Source: CAWAMD01 sp963783045 (GTDB lineage: Bacteria > Actinomycetota > Nitriliruptoria > Nitriliruptorales > Nitriliruptoraceae). From it: a DNA stretch of 64,000 bases. Where the stretch lies: assembly GCA_963783045.1 (NCBI GenBank), contig CAWAMD010000002.1:434001-498000 (forward strand), written 5' to 3'. A model generated the notes under the pieces. It was not told the DNA's origin. It saw nothing but the letters and a program-made list of their open reading frames with translations, and did not search any database. Numbering within the stretch: position 1 is the stretch's first letter; each line of letters starts with the position of its first letter. A program made the translations under genes and the position numbers. Below, piece by piece: positions 1-13,925 of the stretch.

Positions 1-1196
<1,196 letters not shown>

Positions 1197-1289
1197 GGTT
1201 GGAAACTTCCTCTGCGTCTCGTCGTCGTGGAGGGGTGCCGGCGTCGGACCCCTTCACGTCGGGGCCCCGGTGCGGCCCCGAGCGGGGCG

Positions 1290-1763
1290 CTACCAGCGGT
1301 AGTGGGCGAATGCCCGGTTCGCTTCGGCCATCTTGTGGGTGTCCTCGCGGCGCTTGACCGCGGCACCGACACCGTTCGAGGCGTCGAGCAGCTCGCCGGC
1401 GAGGCGCTCTGCCATCGTGTGCTCGCGGCGGATCCGCGCGTAACCGACGATCCAGCGCATGGCCAGCGTCGTGCCGCGGGTGGGACGCACCTCGATCGGC
1501 ACCTGGTAGGTGGCACCACCGACGCGGCGGGACTTCACCTCGAGGTTCGGCTTCACGTTGTCGACGGCGCGCTTGACCACGGAGAGCGGGTCGCCGCCCT
1601 GCGTGCGGCCGCCGATGTGCGCGAGCGCGTCGTAGACGATGCGCTCGGACAGCGAGCGCTTGCCACCCTTCATGATCCGGTTGATCAGCTGGGTCACGAT
1701 GACCGAGCCGTACTTCGGGTCCGGCTTGATCTGGTGGCGTCCCGGGGAGCCCTTGCGCGGCAT
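1290..1763 (-). CDS. rpsG: 30S ribosomal protein S7
   Basis: Primary 16S rRNA-binding protein of the small-subunit head. The product is 157 residues, the usual bacterial length, and starts MPRKG, typical of S7. The family segments RIMKGGKRSLSERIVYDAL and VGGATYQVPIEVRP are present. The stop of rpsL lies one base before this start codon, so the two genes are translationally coupled within the str operon. Confidence 0.98.
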   Translation of the reverse strand: MPRKGSPGRHQIKPDPKYGSVIVTQLINRIMKGGKRSLSERIVYDALAHIGGRTQGGDPLSVVKRAVDNVKPNLEVKSRRVGGATYQVPIEVRPTRGTTLAMRWIVGYARIRREHTMAERLAGELLDASNGVGAAVKRREDTHKMAEANRAFAHYRW

Positions 1764-1764
1764 G

Positions 1765-2136
1765 TCAGCTCTCCTTCTTCACGCCGTAGCGCGAACGCGA
1801 CTGCTTCCGGTCACGGACCGGCGCCGCGTCGAGCGCGCCGCGGATGACCTTGTAACGAACGCCCGGCAGGTCCTTCACTCGGCCGCCACGCACGAGGACG
1901 ATCGAGTGCTCCTGGAGGTTGTGGCCCTCACCGGGGATGTAGGCCGTGACCTCGATGCCCGACGTGAGCCGCACACGACAGACCTTCCGAAGCGCGGAGT
2001 TCGGCTTCTTCGGCGTGGTCGTGTAGACGCGGGTGCAGACCCCGCGGCGCTGCGGCGATCCCTTGAGCGCGGGGGACTTGCGCTTCCCCGGCTTGTCGGA
2101 ACGCCCCTTGCGCACCAGCTGCTGAATCGTGGGCAT
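1765..2136 (-). CDS. rpsL: 30S ribosomal protein S12
   Basis: Decoding-centre protein of the small subunit. The start was set at the ATG at 2136-2134 (MPTIQQLVRKGR), giving 123 residues. A longer open frame reaches 2181 but adds 15 residues foreign to the family. The accuracy loop TPKKPNSALRKV (Lys43/Lys44) and RVKDLPGVRY (Lys88) carry the lysines found in streptomycin-sensitive S12, so no resistance substitution is visible. First gene of the str operon. A good promoter lies about 300 bases upstream. Confidence 0.98.
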   Translation of the reverse strand: MPTIQQLVRKGRSDKPGKRKSPALKGSPQRRGVCTRVYTTTPKKPNSALRKVCRVRLTSGIEVTAYIPGEGHNLQEHSIVLVRGGRVKDLPGVRYKVIRGALDAAPVRDRKQSRSRYGVKKES

Positions 2137-2805
2137 GCCTGGTGTCTCCGTTGTCCTGATGCACCGCAGGGTGCACGTCACGTTTCGCGCGGTCGCTCAC
2201 GCGCCATGGGCGCGGCTCGCCGCTTCTGGTCGTTCGGGTTGGGTGTCACGGTCGCCGGCCGGGGTCCCGGTCTGCGGGGGCGCGCTGCGCCCCGACCCAC
2301 GGGGCCGGGCGTTCCGCTCCTGGGAGCCTGCGCTGCGGTACACACACGTTCGTGTCGGTCGAACGCAGGTCGTTGCGGGATCGGCGCTTTCGCGCCCGGA
2401 CGCGCCACGGCGACTGCACATGGCGCGAAACGGGACAGTACCGCCGCTCGCGACGAGGTGTCAACCCGGCCCTGGCGGGTCGAGCTGCTCCGCGTCCAGG
2501 TGTTCGGGCCGACGGTTCGCGTCCGTGCCGTGGTGGCTGGCCACCATATCCGGGGGTCGTTCCCGACGCACACGGTCCCCCGCGGCCGCGCGAACGCCGG
2601 ACGAACCCTGCGGGTCGCCGCGCCGGACCCGGGCGGTCCGGGGGCGGCCGCCCGACGCCAGGCAGGTGGCAGCCCGTCGGGCACCGGCCGTACGGAGCAG
2701 GGCCTCGTGGCCAGTACGTACTAGTCCGTGCCGCTGCCGGGTGCGTACCGTATGCCGCTCCGCGGCGGGCGGGCCCGCCGCGGCCACCGACAGGAGGATC
2801 GCACC
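2137..2805. other. Intergenic region with the str operon leader
   Basis: This 669-base stretch between divergent rpsL and the small lipoprotein gene holds no convincing gene. The open frames crossing it are Arg/Pro/Gly-rich shadows of the high GC content. It contains a sigma-70-like promoter facing rpsL at 2435-2464, which implies a 5' leader of about 290 bases. Near 2713-2722 there is a perfect 10-bp palindrome (AGTACGTACT), about 80 bases before the lipoprotein start, which could be an operator. No riboswitch was recognised. Confidence 0.6.
2435..2464 (-). promoter_or_regulatory. Predicted housekeeping promoter of the str operon
   Basis: On the minus strand TTGACA (2464-2459) is followed after 18 bases by TACTGT (2440-2435). 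The -35 is a perfect consensus, and the -10 keeps the key T1, A2 and T6. Transcription would start near 2428, giving a leader of about 290 bases before rpsL. The same architecture (TTGACx, 17-18 bases, TACxxT) is found before rplJ and rpoB. Confidence 0.6.
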
Positions 2806-3048
2806 ATGAAGCGCTCGAAGCTGTTGAAGGTCTCCAGTGCAGGCATGCTCGCGGCACTCGCCATCGCCGGGACCGCCTGCGGCTCCAGCGGCAGCGCCGG
2901 GACCTCGCCCGGCCAGTCCGAGAACTCGTCCGTCGGCACGAGCAGCAGCGAGTCCGGCTCCATCGGGGGAACGGACCAGGACTCCGGGTCGGACACGGGG
3001 TCGCTGTCGACCGAGCCCGGTACCAGCTCGAGCGAGTCCAGCTACTGA
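2806..3048 (+). CDS. Small Ser/Gly-rich secreted lipoprotein
   Basis: The 80-residue product starts MKRSKLLKVSSAG, has a hydrophobic stretch (LAALAIAGTA) and a lipobox-like GTAC with Cys at about residue 25. The remainder is a low-complexity Ser/Gly/Thr/Glu/Asp tail. It is therefore probably a lipid-anchored, disordered surface peptide. The start was chosen because AGGAGG lies 9 bases upstream; the open frame extends further 5' without a ribosome-binding site. The lipobox is not ideal because Gly occupies -3. A strong hairpin terminator follows the stop. No family or function was recognised. Confidence 0.7.
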   Translation: MKRSKLLKVSSAGMLAALAIAGTACGSSGSAGTSPGQSENSSVGTSSSESGSIGGTDQDSGSDTGSLSTEPGTSSSESSY

Positions 3049-3071
3049 CGCCCCGACGGTCTGGTGCTGAT

Positions 3072-3106
3072 CCGTGCGGCCACCACGTTTCGTGGTGGCC
3101 GCACGG
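3072..3106 (+). terminator. Hairpin terminator after the lipoprotein gene
   Basis: Perfect 16-bp inverted repeat (CCGTGCGGCCACCACG at 3072-3087 and its complement at 3091-3106) with a TTT loop, beginning 23 bases after the lipoprotein stop. No U-tract follows, as is common for GC-rich actinobacterial terminators. Confidence 0.75.
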
Positions 3107-3204
3107 GCGTTCACCAGCCGCGCTCCTGCCTGCTCGCTCCGCCCTTGTCATCACGTCGGAGCCCACTCATGTCGATGCCCGTTGCGTGAGCGGCGGAGGT
3201 CGGC

Positions 3205-5001
3205 ATGCGACACAATGGGGCCGGGGAATCCGGACATCCACGACTGTGGGACTGGCAGTCTTTGCGTACGAGCCTGCGCCGCGTGACCGCGGGGCGCCTG
3301 TGGCGCCTCGTCGTGCCGCTCGGGCTCGCTGTCGTCATCCTCGTCGGGAGCTCGCCCGCGCCGGTCGCGTCCGGCCCCCGGCCGCCCGTTCCGCTCGCCG
3401 GTAGCTACATCGGCGGTCCCTACCAGCCGGCGCGGCCCTTCGTCGGTGCCCGCTTCACCACGCTGCCGTTCACGGCGAACGACGGGACGCCGGGCATCTG
3501 GCACCTCGTCGACGACGACGTGCCCCTGCACCTCGTCGTCGAGAAGGATGCGGTGGAGCGGTTCGGACGCGGCCTGCTCGACGAGGCGCTGACGAGCTGG
3601 AACGGGACCACGGGTTCACGCTTCGAGGTGGTGGTCGACGGCGAGGTCGACGATCACGTCGACCGGCCGCGCCGCGACGGCGTGTCGCGCGTGTTCATGG
3701 ACACGACGACCTGTGGTGAGCGGTTCCTCGCCCGCTCGCACCTCTACCCCGTCGCCGAGGAGGTCCGACCCGGCGGCGCCATCGCCTGGGTCGACGAGGT
3801 GGACATCAGCATCTGCGAGCGTCTCGATCCTGCCCGCGCTCCGAACGTCCTGCGCCACGAGGTCGCGCACGTCGCCGGGCTCGGCCATCTGTGCAACCCC
3901 GACGAGGGATGCTGGGTGCCGGCGATGGGAACCGACACACAGTGCCGCATCATGAACACGGCAGCCTTCAGCTGCCAGGGAGTCACCGACGGCGACCGCG
4001 ACGCGTTCGCCTACCTGTACCCGAAGCTACGGCGCGTGGCCGGGGTCAACCGGCTCGGGACCCTCGCCGCCGTCTCGCAGCTGCTCCATCCGGCCATCCG
4101 GAAGGCCGACACGGTCGTCGTGACGGCGGCCGACGCACCCGCGGCGCTGCATGCGTCCGCGACGACCCTGGCGACGGCCCTGTCGGCGCCGGTCCTCGCG
4201 ATGGACGATCGCTGCACCGACAGCGTGGCCGGCGAGGAGCTCAACCGGGTCGCAGCCGTGAGCGCCACCGTCCTCCTCGTGGGTGACGTGTCGAAGCACT
4301 GCGCCGATCAGCTCCGCGCCGGCTGGGACCTGCCCGTCGAGCGGCTGCCCGACGCCGCGGCGGTGACGCGTCGGATGCTCGAGCCCGGTTCCGACGGGAC
4401 GCCGCCGCTGCTCGCAGAGCCGACCCGGGTGGTGGTGTTCTCCACGGACGACCGCGCCGACGTGCTCCCCGACGCGGCCCTCGCCGTCCCCGTTGCCACG
4501 GCCATGGGCGCGCCCCTGGTCCCGCTCGAGTCAGGGTCGGTCCCCGGCCTGCTCCGCGACCTCGTGCGCCGCTACCCCACCATCAAGGTGGCAGTCGTGA
4601 TCGGTGGCGCGTCCCCTCCGCTGTCCGCGGACGCCCGCACGGCGCTGACCGAGGACCTCGGGCTGCGGCTGCGCGAGCTCGACGCCCGCGCGCTCGTCCC
4701 CGCAGCCGTGAAGATCGCCCACATGCGTGACGTGTTCCCCCGGTCCGCCGGCACGGCCGTCGTCGTCGACGGGGGCCGTCCCGCCGACGCGATGGCGGCG
4801 GCGACGCTGGCCGCCGCGACGGGCGCCCCCCTGCTGCCGGTCTGGTCCGGAGCACCCGACGAGCGGATCGAGACGCTGCTCACGAGCCAGATGACGTCGG
4901 GCTTCGTCGTGGGCGGTGTCGACGCCGTGCCCGCCGAGCTGCAGATGCGCCTCTCCCAAGCGCTCGACGGCGGCCTGCCGAGCAGCGACGAGTCCGGCTA
5001 G
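3205..5001 (+). CDS. Secreted metzincin-type metalloprotease with C-terminal cell-wall-binding (CWB2) repeats
   Basis: The product is 598 residues. Residues 34-49 form a hydrophobic export segment after an Arg-rich N-terminus. A matrixin-like catalytic domain follows, with the zinc motif HEVAHVAGLGH at 218-228 (HExxHxxGxxH) and a plausible Met-turn, CRIMNT, at 247-252. Cysteines at 170, 204, 230, 236, 247 and 257 may form disulphides. From about 280 to 590 there are divergent repeats of about 100 residues resembling the CWB2 cell-wall-binding family (RLGTLAAVSQ, ADAPAALHAS, VLLVGDV; later VVIGG and FVVGGVD). GGAGG lies 5 bases before the ATG. It is probably an extracellular, wall-retained protease; the substrate is unknown. 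The gene faces rpoC across a shared terminator. Confidence 0.8.
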   Translation: MRHNGAGESGHPRLWDWQSLRTSLRRVTAGRLWRLVVPLGLAVVILVGSSPAPVASGPRPPVPLAGSYIGGPYQPARPFVGARFTTLPFTANDGTPGIWHLVDDDVPLHLVVEKDAVERFGRGLLDEALTSWNGTTGSRFEVVVDGEVDDHVDRPRRDGVSRVFMDTTTCGERFLARSHLYPVAEEVRPGGAIAWVDEVDISICERLDPARAPNVLRHEVAHVAGLGHLCNPDEGCWVPAMGTDTQCRIMNTAAFSCQGVTDGDRDAFAYLYPKLRRVAGVNRLGTLAAVSQLLHPAIRKADTVVVTAADAPAALHASATTLATALSAPVLAMDDRCTDSVAGEELNRVAAVSATVLLVGDVSKHCADQLRAGWDLPVERLPDAAAVTRRMLEPGSDGTPPLLAEPTRVVVFSTDDRADVLPDAALAVPVATAMGAPLVPLESGSVPGLLRDLVRRYPTIKVAVVIGGASPPLSADARTALTEDLGLRLRELDARALVPAAVKIAHMRDVFPRSAGTAVVVDGGRPADAMAAATLAAATGAPLLPVWSGAPDERIETLLTSQMTSGFVVGGVDAVPAELQMRLSQALDGGLPSSDESG

Positions 5002-5040
5002 CGACCAGCTCAGGGCGCGACACCCAGGACGGGAAGACGG

Positions 5041-5068
5041 CGGCGGGCGCCCCGAAGGGCGCCCGCCG
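5041..5068. terminator. Bidirectional terminator between the protease gene and rpoC
   Basis: Perfect 12-bp stem (5041-5052 with 5057-5068) and a CGAA loop in the gap between the convergent stops at 5001 and 5089. It can end transcription from both sides. On the rpoC side it is followed by a short pyrimidine run. Confidence 0.8.
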
Positions 5069-5088
5069 TGATGGTGCTGTGAGCCGGT

Positions 5089-9078
<3,990 letters not shown>

Positions 9079-9376
9079 GTAGGACGCTCCTCCCTACTTC
9101 CATATGTGTCTCCCCTCCCGTTCCGGGAGGCGGAGCCGCGACCGGGGCCGCGGTACAAACCGTTCAGTTTTCGATCTCAGACCGGGCCGTCTGCGGCCGA
9201 TCCCTGCCACCGAGGCGGTGGAGGCGGGGCCGGACGCCGGAGTCGGCCGGGGCTCCGAGCGAGCGAAGCGATGCGAGGCCGAGCGAGTGAATGGGGCTTC
9301 GAGCGCCCCCGGCCGGCCCGGCGGTCGGCACCGCCGGAGCCGCCGGGCCGGAGCACGGGAGCGCGCGACACCCTCA

Positions 9377-12300
9377 TCAACCCTCGGCGGTGGGACGCTC
9401 GGGACGCGACAGGTCGATGCCGAGAGCCTCGGCCGCCCGGAACGCGTCCTCCTCCGTCTCGCGCAGCTCGATCTCCTCGCCCGTGGCGGCGAGAACCTCG
9501 ACGTTGAGCGACAGCGACTGCATCTCCTTGACGAGCACCTTGAAGGACTCCGGGATGCCCGGCTCGGGGATGTTGTCGCCCTTGACGATGGCCTCGTAGA
9601 CCTTCACGCGGCCGAGCACGTCGTCGGACTTGATCGTGAGCAGCTCCTGCAGGGCGTAGGCGGCGCCGTAGGCCTCGAGGGCCCACACCTCCATCTCCCC
9701 GAAGCGCTGCCCGCCGAACTGGGCCTTCCCGCCCAGCGGCTGCTGGGTGATCATCGAGTACGGCCCGGTCGAGCGCGCGTGGATCTTGTCGTCGACGAGG
9801 TGGTGGAGCTTCAGGATGTAGATGTAGCCCACCGTGATGTCGGCGTCGATCGGCTCGCCGGAACGCCCGTCGAACAGGCGCGTCTTGCCGCGCGGGTCGA
9901 CGATCTGGATGCCCTCGTCGGTCGCCCGCGTGTTCGTCAGCAGGTCGGAGAGCTCCTGCTCCCGACAGCCGTCGAAGACGGGGGTCGCGAAGTTGATCGG
10001 CCCCTCCACGTCGGTCTTCTCGTCGCCCCAGCCGACCGAGTCGAACCAGTCGGGCTTCGTCTGGAAGTGCCACCCGTTGGCGGCGGCCCAGCCGAGGTGG
10101 GTCTCGAGGACCTGTCCGACGTTCATACGCGACGGCACACCGAGCGGGTTCAGCACGATGTCGACCGGCGTACCGTCGGCGAGGAACGGCATGTCCTCGA
10201 CGGGGAGCACCTTCGAGATGACACCCTTGTTGCCGTGACGGCCGGCGAGCTTGTCACCCTCGGAGATCTTGCGCTTCTGGGCGACGAACACGCGCACGAG
10301 GTCGTTGACGCCCGGCGGCAGCTCGTCGCCGTCGGCGCGCGAGAACCGCTGCACGCCGATGACGATCCCGCGGTCACCGTGGGGCACCTTCAGCGAGGTG
10401 TCACGCACCTCGCGCGCCTTCTCGCCGAAGATGGCACGCAGCAGGCGTTCCTCCGGCGTCAGCTCGGTCTCGCCCTTCGGGGTGACCTTGCCGACCAGGA
10501 TGTCGCCCGGCTGGACCTCCGCACCGATGCGGATGATGCCTTCCTCGTCGAGGTTGGCGAGCACGTCCTCGGAGACGTTCGGGATGTCGCGGGTGATCTC
10601 CTCGGGACCGAGCTTCGTCTCGCGCGCGTCGACCTCGTGCTGCTCGATGTGGATCGAGGTCAGCACGTCCTCGCGCACGAGCCGCTCGGACACGATGATC
10701 GCGTCCTCGTAGTTGAAGCCCTCCCAGGACATGAACGCGACGAGCAGGTTGCGTCCGAGCGCGAGCTCGCCCTGGTCGGTCGACGGGCCGTCGGCGATGG
10801 CCTGCTTCGCCTCGACCCGCTCGCCCTCGGTGACGATCGGCTTCTGGTTCATGCAGGTGCCCTGGTTCGAGCGCATGAACTTCGTGAGGTAGTAGCGGTC
10901 GATCTGGTCGTCGTCGGTCTTGACGACGATGTGGTCGGCCGCGACCTCGACGACGACCCCGCCGCTGCGGGCGACGACCACGTCGCCGGCGTCGCGGGCG
11001 GCCTTGCCCTCGATGCCGGTGCCGACGTAGGGCGACTGGGCGCGCAGCAGCGGCACGGCCTGCCGCTGCATGTTCGCGCCCATCAGGGCCCGGTTGGCGT
11101 CGTCGTGCTCGAGGAACGGGATCAGCGCCGCCGAGATCGACACGATCTGGCGCGGCGAGACGTCCATGAAGTCGACCTGGTCGCCCGGGACCTCCCGGAC
11201 CTCGCCGCCCTTCGCGCGGCAGAGCACCAGCTCGTTCGTGAAGGTTCCCGCGTCGTCGACCGGCGCGTTGGCCTGGGCGACGATGAAGCGGTCCTCGTCG
11301 TCGGCGGTCAGGTACTCGATCTGGTCGGTGACCTTGCCGTCGGTGACCTGGCGGTACGGCGTCTCGATGAACCCGAAGGCGTTGATCCGGGCGTACGAGG
11401 CCAGCGACCCGATCAGGCCGATGTTCGGACCCTCCGGCGTCTCGATCGGGCACATGCGGCCGTAGTGGGACGGGTGCACGTCACGCACCTCGAACCCGGC
11501 GCGCTCACGCGACAGACCGCCCGGCCCCAGCGCGGACAGACGCCGCTTGTGGGTCAGGCCGCCGAGTGGGTTCGTCTGGTCCATGAACTGCGACAGCTGC
11601 GAGGTCCCGAAGAACTCACGGATCGCCGAGACGACGGGCCGGATGTTGATCAGGGTCTGCGGGGTGATCGCCTCGAGGTCCTGGGTCGTCATGCGCTCCC
11701 GGACCACGCGCTCCATGCGGGAGAGCCCGATGCGCACCTGGTTCTGGATGAGCTCGCCGACCGACCGCAGCCGACGGTTGCCGAAGTGGTCGATGTCGTC
11801 GGTGTCGTAGCTGTCCTCGCCGGCGTGCAGCTTGACGAGGTACGACATCGTGGCGAGGCAGTCCTCACGGGTGAGGACCATGGACTCCGGCGCCTCGAAG
11901 TCGAGCTTCTCGTACTCGTCGGAGAGCTTGCCGCGCTTCGCGTGGTGCTCGCCGACCGCGGCCGCGCCGGTGATCTTGTACCGGCCGACACGGGCGAGGT
12001 CGTACTTCTTCGGGGTGAAGAACATGGACAGCAGCAGCTGCCCGGCCTGGTCCGCGTTCGGCGGCTCGCCCGGGCGCAGCTTCCGGTAGATCTCCTCGAG
12101 GGCCTTGGCGGGCGTCCGCTCGGTGTTGTCCTTCTCGAGCGTCAGCGCCATGGACTCGGCACCACCGAAGAACTCGAGGATCTCCTCGTCGGGGACCGGC
12201 TCGTTCAGCACCTCCGGCGGGGCGAGCTCGTAGCGGCCGAGCTCCGCGTTCCACTCGAAGGCCTTCAGCGCCCGGTAGAACACCGAGATCGGCTGCTTGC

Positions 12301-12856
12301 GCTTGCGGTCGACGCGAACGGCGACGAGGTCGCGCTTGTCGACCTCGAACTCCAGCCACGCGCCCCGGCCCGGGATGATCTTGCAGCCGTAGACGTCGCG
12401 CCCCGTCGTCTTGTCGATCGACTTGTCGAAGTAGACGCCGGGGGAACGAACGAGCTGCGACACGACGACACGCTCGGTGCCGTTGATGATGAAGGTCCCC
12501 TTGTCGGACATCATGGGGAAGTCGCCCATGAAGACCGTCTGGGACTTGATCGTGCCGTCGTCCTTGTTCAGGAACTCCGCCGTGACGAACAGCGGCGCGG
12601 CGAACGTGTAATCCTTCTCCTTGCACTCCTCGACGGAGTACTTCGGTTCCTCGAACCGGTGGTTCAAGAAGCTCAGGGCCATCTTGCCCTGGCTGTCCTC
12701 AATGGGCGAGATCTCATCGAAGATCTCGCCGAGGCCGTCATCGAGGAGCCACCTGAAGGACTCCCGCTGGATGGCGACGAGGTCGAGTTCCTCGATCGGT
12801 AGGGCCTCGCGGATCTTCGCGAAGCTGAGACGCTCGTTGACGGCGGTGCCAGCCAA
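9377..12856 (-). CDS. rpoB: DNA-directed RNA polymerase subunit beta
   Basis: Large catalytic subunit of RNA polymerase, 1159 residues. The rifampicin-binding segment at about residues 417-448 reads GTSQLSQFMDQTNPLGG then THKRRLSALGPGG. This is the drug-sensitive type, with Asp, His and Ser intact at the main resistance positions. Motifs RMCPIETPEGPNIGLIGSL and GRHGNKG are present. It is transcribed from its own predicted promoter at 13239-13268, and probably also by read-through from rplJL, then continues into rpoC. The implied leader is about 375 bases. Confidence 0.98.
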   Translation of the reverse strand: MAGTAVNERLSFAKIREALPIEELDLVAIQRESFRWLLDDGLGEIFDEISPIEDSQGKMALSFLNHRFEEPKYSVEECKEKDYTFAAPLFVTAEFLNKDDGTIKSQTVFMGDFPMMSDKGTFIINGTERVVVSQLVRSPGVYFDKSIDKTTGRDVYGCKIIPGRGAWLEFEVDKRDLVAVRVDRKRKQPISVFYRALKAFEWNAELGRYELAPPEVLNEPVPDEEILEFFGGAESMALTLEKDNTERTPAKALEEIYRKLRPGEPPNADQAGQLLLSMFFTPKKYDLARVGRYKITGAAAVGEHHAKRGKLSDEYEKLDFEAPESMVLTREDCLATMSYLVKLHAGEDSYDTDDIDHFGNRRLRSVGELIQNQVRIGLSRMERVVRERMTTQDLEAITPQTLINIRPVVSAIREFFGTSQLSQFMDQTNPLGGLTHKRRLSALGPGGLSRERAGFEVRDVHPSHYGRMCPIETPEGPNIGLIGSLASYARINAFGFIETPYRQVTDGKVTDQIEYLTADDEDRFIVAQANAPVDDAGTFTNELVLCRAKGGEVREVPGDQVDFMDVSPRQIVSISAALIPFLEHDDANRALMGANMQRQAVPLLRAQSPYVGTGIEGKAARDAGDVVVARSGGVVVEVAADHIVVKTDDDQIDRYYLTKFMRSNQGTCMNQKPIVTEGERVEAKQAIADGPSTDQGELALGRNLLVAFMSWEGFNYEDAIIVSERLVREDVLTSIHIEQHEVDARETKLGPEEITRDIPNVSEDVLANLDEEGIIRIGAEVQPGDILVGKVTPKGETELTPEERLLRAIFGEKAREVRDTSLKVPHGDRGIVIGVQRFSRADGDELPPGVNDLVRVFVAQKRKISEGDKLAGRHGNKGVISKVLPVEDMPFLADGTPVDIVLNPLGVPSRMNVGQVLETHLGWAAANGWHFQTKPDWFDSVGWGDEKTDVEGPINFATPVFDGCREQELSDLLTNTRATDEGIQIVDPRGKTRLFDGRSGEPIDADITVGYIYILKLHHLVDDKIHARSTGPYSMITQQPLGGKAQFGGQRFGEMEVWALEAYGAAYALQELLTIKSDDVLGRVKVYEAIVKGDNIPEPGIPESFKVLVKEMQSLSLNVEVLAATGEEIELRETEEDAFRAAEALGIDLSRPERPTAEG

Positions 12857-13238
12857 CTAGGGACCTCCCTGGTTGCGCGTAAGGAAAGGGGCTCGCGCGG
12901 CGCGGAGACGACCTGCCGGCCTCCGGAACCTCGCGCTGGGGCGTCAGGACGACGGTCCGACGCCACGTGCTGACGGGCTAGGTGGGGCTACCCATCGCCG
13001 GTGGACGACGCACGGCGCGCGGCTGCATCACGGCGACCCCCTGCGGTGTTCGGCGACGCACGGTGCGACCTTCGCATCCACACGCCCGGTCACGCACGGA
13101 CACACCGGCGGGAACGGATCCCGAGCCGGTGGTGCAGGTGCGGAAGGTGCGAATGGGATGCAACCTTTGAGGCTGTTCGGCCTCCCGCGCTGGGCGACGA
13201 CGAGGGCGGCTCGACACAAGGGCACACGGCAGCAGCGC

Positions 13239-13268
13239 AGTGTAGGGCCCAAGTGTGTGAACCGTCAA
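13239..13268 (-). promoter_or_regulatory. Predicted rpoBC promoter
   Basis: Minus-strand TTGACG (13268-13263), an 18-base spacer, and TACACT (13244-13239). It lies just downstream of the 13272-13302 hairpin in the direction of transcription, as expected for a fresh start after partial termination of rplJL. The predicted start is near 13232. Confidence 0.6.
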
Positions 13269-13271
13269 CTA

Positions 13272-13302
13272 CCGGCTCGTCGTCACGTTGGTGACGAGCC
13301 GG
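13272..13302 (-). terminator. Hairpin upstream of the rpoB promoter
   Basis: Inverted repeat CCGGCTCGTC / GACGAGCCGG (13272-13281 with 13293-13302). The loop itself holds a small GTCAC/GTGAC repeat that allows an alternative fold. It is a candidate attenuator or terminator for rplJL transcripts. There is no strong U-tract. Confidence 0.5.
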
Positions 13303-13403
13303 TTCGTGCGCCTGGCCCGAGGGCGTTGCGCCCGTAACGGTGCCTGCGGCATGGTCTGCGGTTGGGGGGAGAATAGCGCGCCGGGCGCCCGTCGGCGACC
13401 GGT

Positions 13404-13438
13404 ACGGCCGGGGGCCCGCCTCGACAGGCCCCCGCCGT
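13404..13438 (-). terminator. Hairpin directly after rplL
   Basis: A 12-bp GC-rich stem with one bulged base (13404-13416 with 13427-13438) and a 10-base loop. It starts 11 bases past the rplL stop on the minus strand. It is likely a partial terminator that sets the ratio of L12 to RNA polymerase transcripts. Confidence 0.55.
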
Positions 13439-13448
13439 GCGGTTCGTG

Positions 13449-13835
13449 CTACTGCAGCTCCACGCTGGCGCCGGCAGCCTCGAGCTTCTCCTTGGCCTCG
13501 TCGGCCTGCTCCTTGGCCACGCCCTCGAGGACGGCCTTCGGGGCGGACTCGACGAGCTCCTTGGCCTCCTTGAGGCCCAGGCTCGTGAGGCCGCGGACCT
13601 CCTTGATGACCTGGATCTTCTTCTCGCCGGCCGAGGTGAGGACCACGTCGAACTCGGTCTTCTCCTCCTCGGCTGCCTCGCCGCCGCCGGCACCGGCGCC
13701 GGGGGCCGCGACGGCGACCGGAGCGGCCGCGGTCACGTCGAACGTGTCCTCGAACTTCTTGACGAGGTCCGAGAGCTCCATGAGCGTGAGCTCCTTGAAG
13801 GCCTCGATCAGCTCGTCGGTGCTCATCTTCGCCAT
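13449..13835 (-). CDS. rplL: 50S ribosomal protein L7/L12
   Basis: Stalk protein that recruits GTPase factors to the ribosome, 128 residues. The N-terminal dimerisation helix region (MSTDELIEAFKELTLMELSD) is followed by an Ala/Gly-rich hinge at about residues 36-52 and the C-terminal domain (EFDVVLTSAGEKKIQVIKEV). An AGGAGG site precedes the start by about 10 bases. Translation could also begin at residue 4 (MSTDE). It is coupled with rplJ, 90 bases upstream. Confidence 0.97.
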   Translation of the reverse strand: MAKMSTDELIEAFKELTLMELSDLVKKFEDTFDVTAAAPVAVAAPGAGAGGGEAAEEEKTEFDVVLTSAGEKKIQVIKEVRGLTSLGLKEAKELVESAPKAVLEGVAKEQADEAKEKLEAAGASVELQ

Positions 13836-13925
13836 GTCTGTTCTTCCTCCTCGGGGCGCCGCTCGGCGCCGTGTTTCCGTCTGTCTGAGGTCTGTCGGTG
13901 TCGTGCTGGTCGTGCTGCGACGCGA

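Larger units (their letters stand above)
12857..13448. other. Intergenic region between rplL and rpoB
   Basis: These 592 bases hold no gene that can be supported. In transcription order (right to left) they contain a hairpin 11 bases after the rplL stop, a second hairpin at 13272-13302, a sigma-70-like promoter at 13239-13268, and about 375 bases of rpoB leader. Genes in this position are often attenuated between rplL and rpoB; here the spacing leaves room for both attenuation and reinitiation. Confidence 0.6.
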
